Shown: positions 9,128-18,457, counted from the stretch's first letter. The stretch is 64,000 nucleotides of DNA from DASQFI01 sp035633215 (GCA_035633215.1 DASQFI010000062.1:310001-374000); one strand, 5' to 3'. Notes: generated by a model from the letters alone, not told the origin. Program-made: numbers and translations.

Positions 9128-11241
9128 GGTCCGTCGGCTTTGCTGAGAACGGGCCCTGGCACGTCGCCGGGCGCGGACCTGTCGGTTTCACTCAACGCAG
9201 GCGCTTCGACTTCGGTCAGCGCGGGCCCTTCGATTTCGCTCAGGGCAGGCGCTTCGACTTCGCTCAGCGCAGGCAGGTGTAGTGTGAACGTCGTGCCCTG
9301 ATCCGACGAGGACCGCACCGACACGCGTCCGCCGTGGGCTTCGGCGATGCGCTTGACGAGGCTCAGGCCGAGACCGTTGCCGTGAATCTGACGGTCGATC
9401 GCGAACCGGCCGCGATAGAACGGCTCGAAGATGTGCGGGAGATCCTGCGTGTCGATGCCGCGGCCGCGGTCGCTGACGGCGATCTGCACCTCGTCGGCAT
9501 CCCTGGCGCGGCTGGCGGCGACCCGCTGCACGGTCACGCCCAGCCACCTGCCCTCGGCGCCGTACTTGAGCGCGTTCGTCACGAGGTTGTGGAGCGCACG
9601 CTGGACCGCACCTTCATCCGCCATGACGAGCGGCAGGTCCGGCGCGATGTGGATCACCTGCTCGAATCCCGCCGACTCGACAAGCGGCGCGGACGCGGCG
9701 AGCACGTCGGTGACGATCGCGCCGACGTCGGTCGCGCGCGCGCTGACCAGCCCGCGCGTGTCGCTCACGCCTGCGTAGGCGAGTACCTGCTCGACCATGT
9801 CCGTCAGCCGGCGGCCCTCCTGCTCGATGAGGTCGCCGTATCGCCGTGCCTGTGCCGCTTCGTGCACCACCCCGGCCGAGAGGTTCTGCGCCGCCGACCG
9901 AATCACGGCCAGCGGCGTCCGGAGCTCGTGCGAAACGGTCGCGACGAAGTCCATCTGCTGCGCGGCCAGCCGCTCGGACCGTCGTGCGTTGAGCACCACG
10001 AGACCGACGCCCGAAGCGAGCACCGAGAGGATGCCGAAGCTCAGCCAGAGATTGCGGCGTCTGGCGCGCGCGACCGCCGCGTCGAGCGACCCGGCGGTGT
10101 GTTGAACGACGAATTGCCAGGCGGGACTGCCGAGGCCTTGCGTGACCCGGTAGTCGCTCACCTGTGCGCCGCGCTGCTCCACGAAGATCGAGACCGTTCC
10201 GCCGCGGCCGCCGGCGCCTCCGCCTCCGGATCGCTGGGGCGGCAGCGGCGCCGGTGCGACCTGCCTCGGCAGCGGCGGCGTCTCGCTCGTCCGGACCGTG
10301 GCCCGTCCCACCCAGCCTGGCACGGGCGCGGGCGGCGGGGGCGGCGGCAGCGTCATGACGTCAAAGCCCGTGTTGGCGCCGTGCAGCAGCATCGCGCGCG
10401 CGCTCATCTGGTTGCTGAGATCGAGCCGTAGCGTGAAAAACGGCACGACGGCATCCGCGCTCGCCGGATCGAGCACCGCGCCGCGCGCCACGCCGTGCGA
10501 GTACACCGTGGCGGCCGTTGGTTGGGTCTCGACGACCGCAAAGCGATAGTCAGCGGCGTCACGTTCCGGGAAATGACGCGCGGCAAGCGCCGGCAGGAGG
10601 GCCGACTCCAGATACGCGCGATCGAGGTGCGCGATCAGGAACCGCGAGGTGAATCTGAACTGGACCTGCGACCGCATGTCGGCCGGGGCCATCGTCTGCA
10701 CGACCGGCAGCGAGATCACCAATGCCGGAACCGACGCGACGATCGGCTCGCGAAGCAGGAGGAACGACCTGGCCTGCATGCTCGGCTTGCTGTCGCTGGG
10801 CCTGGTCTCGGTCTGCTCGATCCGCCTCCGGACGGGCGAAAGCTCCGCGGGCCACTCCGACGGCTCGAACGTCCGGCTTTCGGGCCGGTACTGCAGGACC
10901 GGCGATCGAGACGGGTCGTGCTCGACGACGTAGATGCCCTTGACCAGCTGCGGGTATTCCGCGCTCTCGCGCCAGAGGTCGTACCGCCGCGCGAAGGCCG
11001 TCCAATCCTGCTGCGCGAGACCGGCGCTCTCCGTCTGGAGCGCGAGGTAGAGGTGCAGTACTTCACGGTCGAAGTCGCGCGCGAATGCCTCCGCGCGCTG
11101 CATCATCGTCGTCTTCATCCGCTCCCGCTCGGCGGCGCTCACCTGGCCGAGCCAGCGGTATTGCAGCACCGCGAGTGTGACGACGAGCGCGGCGAGGGCC
11201 ACGGGAAGGATCAGCCCCAACGGCAGCCGTCGAGAGCGCAT
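9124..11241 (-). CDS. Membrane sensor histidine kinase
   Basis: A 705-residue kinase. TM1 is at about 8-26, a long periplasmic sensor region at about 30-395 and TM2 at about 398-418. There follow the HisKA H-box ATVSHELRTPL with His438, N-box NLVTNALKYG at 552-561, G1 DRGRGI, F-box FEPFYRG and G2 GNGLGLSLVKRI. The sensor region carries a Pro-rich and Gly-rich low-complexity insert at 299-347. The conserved catalytic fold ends near residue 657. The remaining 48 residues are a tail of four repeated octads (PALSEVEA-like) encoded by a REP-like DNA repeat. The stop overlaps the regulator start as GTGA. The stimulus is unknown. Confidence 0.93.
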   Translation of the reverse strand: MRSRRLPLGLILPVALAALVVTLAVLQYRWLGQVSAAERERMKTTMMQRAEAFARDFDREVLHLYLALQTESAGLAQQDWTAFARRYDLWRESAEYPQLVKGIYVVEHDPSRSPVLQYRPESRTFEPSEWPAELSPVRRRIEQTETRPSDSKPSMQARSFLLLREPIVASVPALVISLPVVQTMAPADMRSQVQFRFTSRFLIAHLDRAYLESALLPALAARHFPERDAADYRFAVVETQPTAATVYSHGVARGAVLDPASADAVVPFFTLRLDLSNQMSARAMLLHGANTGFDVMTLPPPPPPAPVPGWVGRATVRTSETPPLPRQVAPAPLPPQRSGGGGAGGRGGTVSIFVEQRGAQVSDYRVTQGLGSPAWQFVVQHTAGSLDAAVARARRRNLWLSFGILSVLASGVGLVVLNARRSERLAAQQMDFVATVSHELRTPLAVIRSAAQNLSAGVVHEAAQARRYGDLIEQEGRRLTDMVEQVLAYAGVSDTRGLVSARATDVGAIVTDVLAASAPLVESAGFEQVIHIAPDLPLVMADEGAVQRALHNLVTNALKYGAEGRWLGVTVQRVAASRARDADEVQIAVSDRGRGIDTQDLPHIFEPFYRGRFAIDRQIHGNGLGLSLVKRIAEAHGGRVSVRSSSDQGTTFTLHLPALSEVEAPALSEIEGPALTEVEAPALSETDRSAPGDVPGPVLSKADGP
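9129..9280. repeat. REP-like 24-bp tandem repeat inside the kinase gene (core TTCGACTTCGCTCAG)
   Basis: Four to five degenerate copies of a roughly 24-bp unit whose core is CTTCGACTTCGCTCAGCGC, the clearest between 9180 and 9275. Because the unit is 24 bp, it stays in frame and encodes an octapeptide repeat at the C-terminus of the histidine kinase. A copy of the same core lies at 63388-63410 inside the sulfatase-like gene. Confidence 0.8.
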
Positions 11242-11300
11242 GGGCCGAGTCTAGCACGCGCAATTACGGGACCTGTTCTCGCAAGTCGTTGCGACGACGG

Positions 11301-11338
11301 CTTTTACGTTCTTAACAAACTCTTTGCGACTGCTTAAC
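11301..11338 (+). promoter_or_regulatory. Candidate response-regulator operator: four direct repeats on an 11-bp period
   Basis: In the 166-base divergent gap between the histidine kinase and the LolA-like gene, the words CTTTTAC (11301), CTTAAC (11311), CTTTGC (11322) and CTTAAC (11333) follow each other at 10, 11 and 11 bases. OmpR/PhoB-type regulators bind such head-to-tail repeats one helical turn apart. Assignment to the neighbouring regulator is inference. No clear -35/-10 pair can be read beside it. Confidence 0.5.
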
Positions 11339-11407
11339 CATTGCGGTGGGACTTCGATTGAGCATCAACGTCAAAGAAAGGAAAAAGCAACTAAACAAAG
11401 AGGACAT

Positions 11408-12394
11408 ATGACACGCACATTCCAGTTCCTGCTTCTGACCGTGCTCGCCGCCCAGGCGCTCGTGATCGGTCAGGGCCCCGACGCCGCCAAAGTCCTGGCC
11501 GACGTGCGAGCCGCGCTCGGCGGTGACGCCAAGCTCGAGGCCGTGAAGTCCGTCGCCGTGGAAGGGCGGCTGACGAAGACCACGGGCGGCCAGACGCTGA
11601 CGAACGATTTCGAGATGGCCTTCGAGTTGCCCGACAGGTTCGTCAAGAAAGAAGTCATCGCCGTCTTGGGACAGACATCGATCACGCGGACGACCGGATT
11701 CAACGGCGACGGGTTGATCGAAGTCGTCGATACGCCGCCGCAGATGGGCGGCGGAATGGTCATCACACGCATGGCCGGATCGGGACCGCCCGGAATGCAG
11801 GCGACACCCGAGCAGATCGCGACGCAGCGGCAAGCCATTCTCGCGTCGAACAAGCGGGAATTCGCGCGGCTCTTGCTCGGCATGTTCGCGGCCAATCCTC
11901 GGGCGTTCCCGCTCGAGTTTGCCTATGCCGGCGAGGCCGAGGCGCCCGATGGCCAGGCGCACGTGATCGACGTCAAAGGCGCCGACGGGTTTACGGCGCG
12001 CCTGTTCGTGGACACGAAAACGCGGTTGCCGCTGATGTTGAGCTGGATGGACAAGGAACCGATGCGGATGACCATCGGCGGCGGCGCGGCCGTGGGTTCC
12101 GGAGCCATCACGATCGCACACGGCGCCCACCTGTCGGGCGGCGCCCGCCAGGTGACGCCGGAGCAGGCCGAGCAGCTTCGACACGAGATGGAACAAAAGA
12201 TGAAGGAAGCCGAGGCGAATCGTCGCACCGTCGAGTACCGCCTCATCTATGGCGACTACAAGGCGTTCTCCGGCGTGCAGATGCCCACGCGCATCCAGCG
12301 AATGATCGACGGTCAGGCGACCGAAGAGTTGAGCCTCGAGAAGATCAAGGTCAACACGAAGATCGACCCCAGGAAGTTCGAGGTCACGAAGTAG
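11408..12394 (+). CDS. Exported LolA-like protein, partner of TonB receptor 2 (cassette copy 1)
   Basis: A 328-residue protein with a signal peptide (TFQFLLLTVLAAQALVIGQ). ATG 11408 is chosen for the AGAGGA Shine-Dalgarno and the signal peptide directly after it. The mature part begins KVLADVRAALGGDAKLEAVKS and shows the long antiparallel strands of the LolA/LppX type (VEGRLTKTTGG, ARLFVDTKTRLPLMLSW). It ends KIDPRKFEVTK, almost identical to the end of its paralog at 18458-19522. The fold usually binds a lipid or lipoprotein acyl chain in the periplasm; that role is inferred. Its stop codon is immediately followed by the ATG of receptor 2, so the two are co-translated. Confidence 0.75.
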   Translation: MTRTFQFLLLTVLAAQALVIGQGPDAAKVLADVRAALGGDAKLEAVKSVAVEGRLTKTTGGQTLTNDFEMAFELPDRFVKKEVIAVLGQTSITRTTGFNGDGLIEVVDTPPQMGGGMVITRMAGSGPPGMQATPEQIATQRQAILASNKREFARLLLGMFAANPRAFPLEFAYAGEAEAPDGQAHVIDVKGADGFTARLFVDTKTRLPLMLSWMDKEPMRMTIGGGAAVGSGAITIAHGAHLSGGARQVTPEQAEQLRHEMEQKMKEAEANRRTVEYRLIYGDYKAFSGVQMPTRIQRMIDGQATEELSLEKIKVNTKIDPRKFEVTK

Positions 12395-15040
12395 ATGCGC
12401 CACGGGACTCTCGGCCTCATCGCCGCCGCGCTCGTCGTCATCACCGCGGCGCCCTCGGCCGCGCAGCAACCGCGGCCCGAGAACGCGCGGTTGCTCGTGA
12501 CGGTCGTCGATCCCAGCGGCGCCGTCATCCCTGGCGCGAAGGTGACCGTCACGGGTCAGGAGCCGGCGACGTTGAAACCGGAGATCGCGCCGGCCTCGAC
12601 GACAATCGGGGGAATTGCGGCGTTCGAGACACTCTCGCCAGGGCGGTATGCCGTCCAGGCGGAGTTTGCCGGTTTCGAGACCGTGACCGTGCGCGACGTG
12701 CGGCTGCGAGCGGGCGACAACCGCCGGTCGATCGCGCTGCCTATCAAGAAAGTGGCCGAGGACCTGACGGTTGGGCGCGACGGCCAGACATCGGCGCTCG
12801 ATCCGCGCGGCAACGCGTTCTCGACCGTGCTCACGCGCGAGCAGATCGCCGCGCTGCCCGACGACCCCGACGAAATGGAGCGCATGCTCAAGGCCATGGC
12901 GCCACCGGGCGCCACGATCCGCGTGGACGGCTTCAGCGGCGGCAAGCTGCCGCCCAAGTCGCAAATCCGATCGATCCGTCTGCCGCGCATGGACATGTTC
13001 GCGGCTCAGAACCACGGCGGGCTGCAGGGGATGATCTTCATCGACATCATGACGCAGCCCGGTAACGGTTCCCTGCGCGGCTCGGCGGATCTCACGTATC
13101 GAGACGATGCCTTGAACGCCCGGAATCCGTTCACGCCGCTCAAAGGCGACGAGAGCATGAAGCAGGGCGGCGGGTCGCTCAGCGGGACCATCGTGCCGAA
13201 CAAGTCGTCGTTCTTCATCACGGCGCAAAAGGCGCGGCTGTTCGATTCCGGGAGTCTACTTGCCGCGCTGCCCGATTCGACGGTCGCGCAGGCGATCCGG
13301 CGGCCGGCCGACCGGATGACCTTCAACGGCCGGTTCGATCAGGCGCTGAACCGGGACCACGTGCTCCGGTTCTCGTTCCAACGCAACGCCATGGACCTGG
13401 GCAACCTGGGCGTCGGCAGCTTCGACCTGCTCGAGCGCGCGTACTCGACGAATTCCTCCGACAACATCTTTCGAATGTCCGAGAATGGCGCGCTGGGCCG
13501 GCGGTTCTTCACTGAATCACGGCTGCAGGTGCGCTGGACGAACTCCGAGAGCCGGTCCGCGATCGAATCGCCGACGATTCGCGTGCTCGACGCGTTCACG
13601 GGCGGCGGCGCGCAGCAGTCGGGTGGCCGCCGGGTGACCGAGTTCGAAGCGGCCACCGATCTCGACTATGTCCGCGGCGTCCATTCGTTCCGTACCGGCA
13701 TCCTCCTAGAGGGCGGGCGCTACCGCTCCGACGAGTTCTCGAACTACCTCGGGACGTTCACGTTTGCGAGCCTCGCCGATTACGAAGCGGGCCGGCCGAC
13801 CACCTATACGCGGCGCCTGGGCGATCCGAACATCAGCTACACGAACCTGCAGGTCGGCCTGTACGTGCAGGACGACTACCGGATGGCGAGGAGCCTGATG
13901 CTGAGCTATGGCCTCCGTTACGAGGCCCAGACGTTGATTGCCGACCAGCGCAACTTCTCGCCGCGCCTGAGCCTGACGTACTCGCCGCTCAAGAGCGGCA
14001 AGACCACCTTCCGTGGCGGCGTCGGCTACTTCTCCGACTGGCTTGGGACCAGCACCTACGAGCAGACGCTTCGCGTGGACGGCTTCCGGCAGCAGGAGTT
14101 CAACGTTCTCAATCCGGAGTATCCCGATCCGGGCCTGGGTGGGGCGACGCCGCCAACGAATCGATACCTGTTGCGCGACGGTCTCGTTCTCCCGGCCAGT
14201 CTCGGCGCGAACATCGGCGTCGACCAGGCGCTCACGTCATCTTTGCGGCTCAACGTCGGGTACTCGTTCAGGAAAGGCTCGCACCTGCTTCGCGGCCGCA
14301 ATCTCAATGCACCCGAGAGCGGCGCGCGTCCCGATCCGCGGTTCAGCAACATCGTCGAAGTCCAGAGCGACGCCGGGTCGCGCACGCACGCGCTCAACAT
14401 TGGCGCGAGCCTGATGATGCTGAACTGGCGCCAGACGTTCTTTCACGCCAACTACACGCTGGGCTCGACCAAGACCAACACCACGGGCGCGTTCGGGCTC
14501 CCCGCCAACGGTGACGATCTCGCGGCCGAATGGGGACTCGCCGCGGCCCGGCATCGCGTGGGAGGCATGATCAGCATGCAGCCAATCCGCAACTTCGGCG
14601 TGAGCATGAATTTCCGCGCGCAGTCGGGTACGCCGTACAACGTCACGACGGGTGCGGACGGCAACGGCGACGGCCTGTTCAACGATCGGCCGGCCGGTCT
14701 GTCCCGGAACTCCGCTCGCACGGACACGCAGTGGGACCTGGGACTCCGCCTGTCGTACGCCATCGGCTTTGGTCAGCGTCCGCAGACCAGCGGACCGGGC
14801 GGCGGCCAGACAGTCGTGATGATCGGCGGGGCCGGTGGCGGGGGAGGCATGCCGGGCGCCGTCGGCGGCGGCGCGGTGGACAAGCGATTCCGGGTCGAGG
14901 TCTACGCCTCCGCGCAGAACGTGACCAACCACAAGAACTACATCGGTTACAGCGGAGTCCTCACGTCGCCGTTTTTCGGGTTGCCGACGAACGTCCTCAA
15001 TTCCCGGAAGATCGAGATCGGAACGAGATTCGGATTTTAA
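12395..15040 (+). CDS. TonB-dependent receptor 2 with carboxypeptidase-regulatory-like domain (cassette copy 1)
   Basis: An 881-residue receptor. A signal peptide at 1-24 ends in SAAQQ, followed by a regulatory-like domain (LVTVVDPSGAVIPGAKVTVTG) and an unusual plug (LTREQIAALPDDPDEMERML, IRVDGFSGGKLPPKSQIRSI). The barrel carries paired-strand motifs such as LSYGLRYEAQT and ends IEIGTRFGF. A Gly-rich, hydrophobic insert lies near residues 800-828. It is clearly paralogous to receptor 3 along its length. The plug wording and the LolA-like partner set receptors 2 and 3 apart from receptor 1. The substrate is unknown; this class often imports oligosaccharides or peptides. Confidence 0.9.
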   Translation: MRHGTLGLIAAALVVITAAPSAAQQPRPENARLLVTVVDPSGAVIPGAKVTVTGQEPATLKPEIAPASTTIGGIAAFETLSPGRYAVQAEFAGFETVTVRDVRLRAGDNRRSIALPIKKVAEDLTVGRDGQTSALDPRGNAFSTVLTREQIAALPDDPDEMERMLKAMAPPGATIRVDGFSGGKLPPKSQIRSIRLPRMDMFAAQNHGGLQGMIFIDIMTQPGNGSLRGSADLTYRDDALNARNPFTPLKGDESMKQGGGSLSGTIVPNKSSFFITAQKARLFDSGSLLAALPDSTVAQAIRRPADRMTFNGRFDQALNRDHVLRFSFQRNAMDLGNLGVGSFDLLERAYSTNSSDNIFRMSENGALGRRFFTESRLQVRWTNSESRSAIESPTIRVLDAFTGGGAQQSGGRRVTEFEAATDLDYVRGVHSFRTGILLEGGRYRSDEFSNYLGTFTFASLADYEAGRPTTYTRRLGDPNISYTNLQVGLYVQDDYRMARSLMLSYGLRYEAQTLIADQRNFSPRLSLTYSPLKSGKTTFRGGVGYFSDWLGTSTYEQTLRVDGFRQQEFNVLNPEYPDPGLGGATPPTNRYLLRDGLVLPASLGANIGVDQALTSSLRLNVGYSFRKGSHLLRGRNLNAPESGARPDPRFSNIVEVQSDAGSRTHALNIGASLMMLNWRQTFFHANYTLGSTKTNTTGAFGLPANGDDLAAEWGLAAARHRVGGMISMQPIRNFGVSMNFRAQSGTPYNVTTGADGNGDGLFNDRPAGLSRNSARTDTQWDLGLRLSYAIGFGQRPQTSGPGGGQTVVMIGGAGGGGGMPGAVGGGAVDKRFRVEVYASAQNVTNHKNYIGYSGVLTSPFFGLPTNVLNSRKIEIGTRFGF

Positions 15041-15063
15041 TGAAGTCCTTCATGAATCTTTTC

Positions 15064-15104
15064 TTGACAAGTATCACCATACGATATATCAGTCTCCGAT
15101 ACTT
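15064..15104 (+). promoter_or_regulatory. PadR-ADOP promoter with inverted-repeat operator
   Basis: TTGACA at 15064-15069 is followed at 17 bases by TATCAG, or at 15 bases by TATATC, a plausible sigma-70 promoter just upstream of the PadR start at 15107. A perfect 7-bp inverted repeat AAGTATC (15069-15075) / GATACTT (15098-15104) encloses it, with a second palindrome GATATATC at 15083-15090 at the centre. Autorepression by the PadR protein is the natural reading. Confidence 0.6.
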
Positions 15105-15106
15105 CT

Positions 15107-15484
15107 ATGGCGACCCGTCCGACCCGTCCGACCCGGCTGGTTGACGACCAGGCCCGCGTCGCGCTGCCGCTGACCCCGATCGTGATGCACATCCTCCTCG
15201 CGCTGGTCGATCGCGACCGGCACGGGCTCGGCATCGCCGAGCACATTGAAGAGTTCACTGCCGGGCGGGTGAGTCTGGGGCCCGGAACGCTCTATGGCGC
15301 CATCAAGCGGCTCCTCGAGACCGGATTGGTGGAAGACGTCGAGTCCGGGCCCAAAGACGACTCGCAGGATCCCCGGCGCCGCTATTACACGATCACGCCC
15401 GTCGGGCAGCGAGCGTTGGAGCTCGAGACGCGGCGGCTGGCCGACGTGCTCGACGTCGCGCGTGTGAAGCGGGTCATTCGATGA
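15107..15484 (+). CDS. PadR-family transcriptional regulator (of ADOP pair 1)
   Basis: A 125-residue winged-helix protein. VMHILLALVDRDRHGLGIAEHIEEFT, then LGPGTLYGAIKRLLETGLVED and RRRYYTITPVGQRALELE are the standard PadR helix-turn-helix and wing. The first 15 residues are an unusual run of Thr-Arg-Pro repeats. It overlaps the permease gene by ATGA, and the pair follows the acidobacterial pattern in which PadR controls its own ADOP permease. The upstream palindromic promoter supports local autoregulation. Confidence 0.9.
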   Translation: MATRPTRPTRLVDDQARVALPLTPIVMHILLALVDRDRHGLGIAEHIEEFTAGRVSLGPGTLYGAIKRLLETGLVEDVESGPKDDSQDPRRRYYTITPVGQRALELETRRLADVLDVARVKRVIR

Positions 15485-18213
15485 ACGCCATGCCCCGGCC
15501 GCTGTCCGGTCTGCCGGACCGCGCGTATCGCGTGGCGCTGCTGCTGTACCCGCGGACCTTTCGCGATCGGTTTGGCGACGAGATGGTGGGGTTCTTTCGC
15601 GCGCAGCGGCAGGCGGCTGCGGCGAGAGGCGCGATCTCGCTCGCCAGGTTCTGGCGCCGCTCGGTGACCGATCTCGCGCGGTCTGTGTGGCGCGAGCGCG
15701 GCGTTCTCGGCGCCATGGCGGCCGGACCACGGTCGCTCTTTGCCGGCGCCGCGGCCAACATCCGCGATGCCTTCCATTTCCTGCGCCGCTCGCCCGGCCT
15801 GGGCGCGGCGATCGTTCTGCTCATGGCGGTCACGATTGGGGCCGCGACGTCGATCTTCAGCGTCGTCAACGCCGTGCTGATCCGGCCTTTGCCGTTCGGC
15901 CAGCCTGATCGCCTCGTGATGGTCTGGGAAACGCGGCCCGAGCGTCAGGTCACGCGCAACGTCGTCAGCGGCCACGAATTTCCGATGTGGCAGGAGCGCA
16001 ATCGCGTGTTCGAGCGGATGGCCGCGCTCACGTTCGGCGTCGCCACGCTCACGGGCGCGGGAGAGCCCGCCGCGCTGACGGGGATTCGGGTGACCGCCGG
16101 TTTCTTCGACGTCATGGGCGTGCAGCCGGCGATCGGCCGGGCGTTTCGCGCCGAGGAGGACACGCCTGGGCTGGGGCAGGTGGTGATTCTGAGCGACGGC
16201 CTCTGGCGGGAGCGATTCGGCGCCGACGCGCGCGTGCTCGGACAGACGATACGGTTGAACGAGCAGCCGTTCCAGGTCGTCGGAGTGATGCCGGAGGGGT
16301 TCAGCTTTCCCAGCGGACCAGCGGCGGCACGGCCCGGCTTCTGGTCGCCCATCGCCGAGCCGATTCATCTCTACCGCGGCCGTCATTACTTGCACGTCGT
16401 CGGGCGTCTGAAGCGGGACGCGACGATTGATGACGCGCGCGCGGACATGGCGCGCGTGGCGCAGAGTGTCACGACCGATCTGCCGGATCTCAATCGGGGC
16501 CATGAGACGACGGTCGTCGGTCTGCAGAGCGATCTTGCGCGGGATGCGCGTCCCTCGCTGCTGCTTCTGCTGGGCGCGGTGTCGTGCCTGCTCCTCGTCG
16601 GATGCAGCAACGTCGCGGGACTTCTGCTGGCGCGCGGTCTGGCCCGCAGCCGTGAGATCGGCGTCCGGCTCGCGCTCGGGGCGGGCCGGCTCGGCATTTC
16701 GCGACAGCTGTTGACGGAGGGGCTGGTGCTAGCATTCATCGGCGCCGGGCTCGGGATCGCGGTGACCGTGGCCCTCACGCGCGTCGTGCCGCGGGTGGTG
16801 CCGCGAGAGATCCTGCCGATCGATCGCGTCGGCGTGGATGGCACGGTGCTGTTGTTCACCCTGGCCGCGACGCTCCTGACCGGCGTCCTGTTCGGTCTCG
16901 CGCCGATTCTGCAGATTCGCCGGATCGATCTCTCAACGGTTCTGAAGCAGGGCCAGCGGACGATCGCGTCACCCGGACATCCGCGCGTTCGCCACGCGCT
17001 CGTCGTCGGTCAGATCGCGCTGACGCTGCTCCTGGTGCTGGGCGCTGCGCTCATGACACGCGCGTTGATCTCGCTCGTGCGCGTTGATCCCGGCTTCACG
17101 ACGCAAGGGATTCTGGCGGTGGACCTCTCGCTGCCGGGCGCGCGGTACGCATCGCCGGGCGCACAGCGGCAGTTCTTCGACGAGGTCGTCGCGCGGACGG
17201 CAGCGGTGCCGGGTGTGGTCAGCGCGGCCGCGACGAGCCAGGTGCCGATCGGCGGCGGCTTCTCCGGCATCAGCATCACGATTGACGGCCGGCCCGCGCC
17301 GCCGCCGGGCCAGGACGAGTCGGCGCGTTACCGTGTCGTCAGCGCCGGGTACTTCAAGACGATGGGCATTCCGGTGATCGCCGGGCGGACGTTCGCGCCG
17401 GCCGACGCCCGGATATCGGTTCCGTTCATACGGTGGTTCCCCCAACAGCCGATGCCTGCCGGCCACGATCGGCCGCAGACCGCGCCGGTGGTCGTCATCA
17501 ACCAGGTGATGGCGCGGCGGTTCTGGCCCGACGGCAATCCGGTGGGCGGCCGCATTCGCGCGCTGCTCAGTCCCTGGATCGACGTCATCGGCGTCGTCGC
17601 CGACACGCACAACGCGTCGCTCCGCGAGCTGCCGGTCCCCGAGTTCTATCTGCACGACCTCCAGGAACCGCAGTCGATCATGAGTCTGCTCGTGCGCACG
17701 ACCGGCGATCCCGTGGCGCTCGCGCCAGCGATCCGATCGACGATCTGGAATCTCGATCCCGATCTGGCGATCACATCGATACGCACGATGGAAGACGTCG
17801 TCGATCACTTATTCGGCCTGCCGCGCTTGACCTCTTCCTTGCTCGCCACGTTCGCGCTGATCGCGCTTGCGCTCATGGCCGCGGGGATCTACGGGCTCAT
17901 GGCATTCACGACGCGCCAGCGACTGCCCGAGATTGGCGTTCGGCTCGCCCTCGGCGCGGACCGCCGTCAGATCTCCCGAATGGTCATGCGGCATGCGCTC
18001 ATGCTCGCTGCGGTTGGGATTACGATCGGCGTGGCGGTCGCGGCGGGACTCGTGGGGATCGCCCGGCGCGAGTTCTTCGGCGTTCAGCCGATCGACCCGA
18101 TCACGTGGGGCGTGGTCGGCGCCGTGCTGCTCGGGTCGACCGTGCTGGCCTGCTGGTGGCCCGCGCGCCGCGCCTCGCGTGTGGATCCTGCACTGGTACT
18201 GCGATCGAACTGA
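15481..18213 (+). CDS. ADOP-family ABC transporter permease (MacB-like, duplicated)
   Basis: A 910-residue permease. It starts with the ADOP leader (YRVALLLYPRTFRDRFGDEMV), then TM1 at about 115-140 (AIVLLMAVTIGAATSIFSVVNAVL), a large periplasmic MacB core, and a three-TM FtsX bundle near residues 355-480. A second MacB core and a terminal FtsX bundle follow (LATFALIALALMAAGIYGLM to ACWWPARRASRVDPALVLR). These proteins lack an ATPase partner nearby ('orphaned'), and none is present here. Function is not established; mechanotransmission or export is possible. A strong terminator follows at 18224. Confidence 0.92.
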   Translation: MNAMPRPLSGLPDRAYRVALLLYPRTFRDRFGDEMVGFFRAQRQAAAARGAISLARFWRRSVTDLARSVWRERGVLGAMAAGPRSLFAGAAANIRDAFHFLRRSPGLGAAIVLLMAVTIGAATSIFSVVNAVLIRPLPFGQPDRLVMVWETRPERQVTRNVVSGHEFPMWQERNRVFERMAALTFGVATLTGAGEPAALTGIRVTAGFFDVMGVQPAIGRAFRAEEDTPGLGQVVILSDGLWRERFGADARVLGQTIRLNEQPFQVVGVMPEGFSFPSGPAAARPGFWSPIAEPIHLYRGRHYLHVVGRLKRDATIDDARADMARVAQSVTTDLPDLNRGHETTVVGLQSDLARDARPSLLLLLGAVSCLLLVGCSNVAGLLLARGLARSREIGVRLALGAGRLGISRQLLTEGLVLAFIGAGLGIAVTVALTRVVPRVVPREILPIDRVGVDGTVLLFTLAATLLTGVLFGLAPILQIRRIDLSTVLKQGQRTIASPGHPRVRHALVVGQIALTLLLVLGAALMTRALISLVRVDPGFTTQGILAVDLSLPGARYASPGAQRQFFDEVVARTAAVPGVVSAAATSQVPIGGGFSGISITIDGRPAPPPGQDESARYRVVSAGYFKTMGIPVIAGRTFAPADARISVPFIRWFPQQPMPAGHDRPQTAPVVVINQVMARRFWPDGNPVGGRIRALLSPWIDVIGVVADTHNASLRELPVPEFYLHDLQEPQSIMSLLVRTTGDPVALAPAIRSTIWNLDPDLAITSIRTMEDVVDHLFGLPRLTSSLLATFALIALALMAAGIYGLMAFTTRQRLPEIGVRLALGADRRQISRMVMRHALMLAAVGITIGVAVAAGLVGIARREFFGVQPIDPITWGVVGAVLLGSTVLACWWPARRASRVDPALVLRSN

Positions 18214-18223
18214 CATCCTTCAG

Positions 18224-18264
18224 ATAGGTCAACGTAGTGAAGAACTACGCGGCGACCTATTTTT
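18224..18264 (+). terminator. Rho-independent terminator after ADOP 1
   Basis: A two-part stem: ATAGGTC (18224-18230) pairs with GACCTAT (18254-18260), and inside it CGTAGT (18233-18238) pairs with ACTACG (18244-18249) over the loop GAAGA. TTTT follows at 18261-18264. It lies 11 bases after the permease stop and separates it from the second LolA-like cassette. The following 190 bases to 18457 hold no gene that I can support. Confidence 0.85.
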
Positions 18265-18457
18265 CGCACTTTCTTCTACTACTCCCCAGTTTCCTGGCGT
18301 TTTTTCGCGCAAATTTCGAGTAACGACTAGCCAAACGGTGTCTTACTTCGTCTAAGAGGGCAACCACGACGAGGTCGTAGAAGCGTCCGGACCGGCTGAC
18401 TTCACTCGAGGCGTCGTCGAGCCCGCAAGAGCTCCCGGCGGAGTGCGTGGAGAGACT

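Noticed and set aside
15481..18213. MacAB-type drug efflux system
   Set aside because: Neither ADOP gene has a MacB ATPase domain, a MacA adaptor or an outer-membrane factor next to it, so an efflux assignment is not supported.
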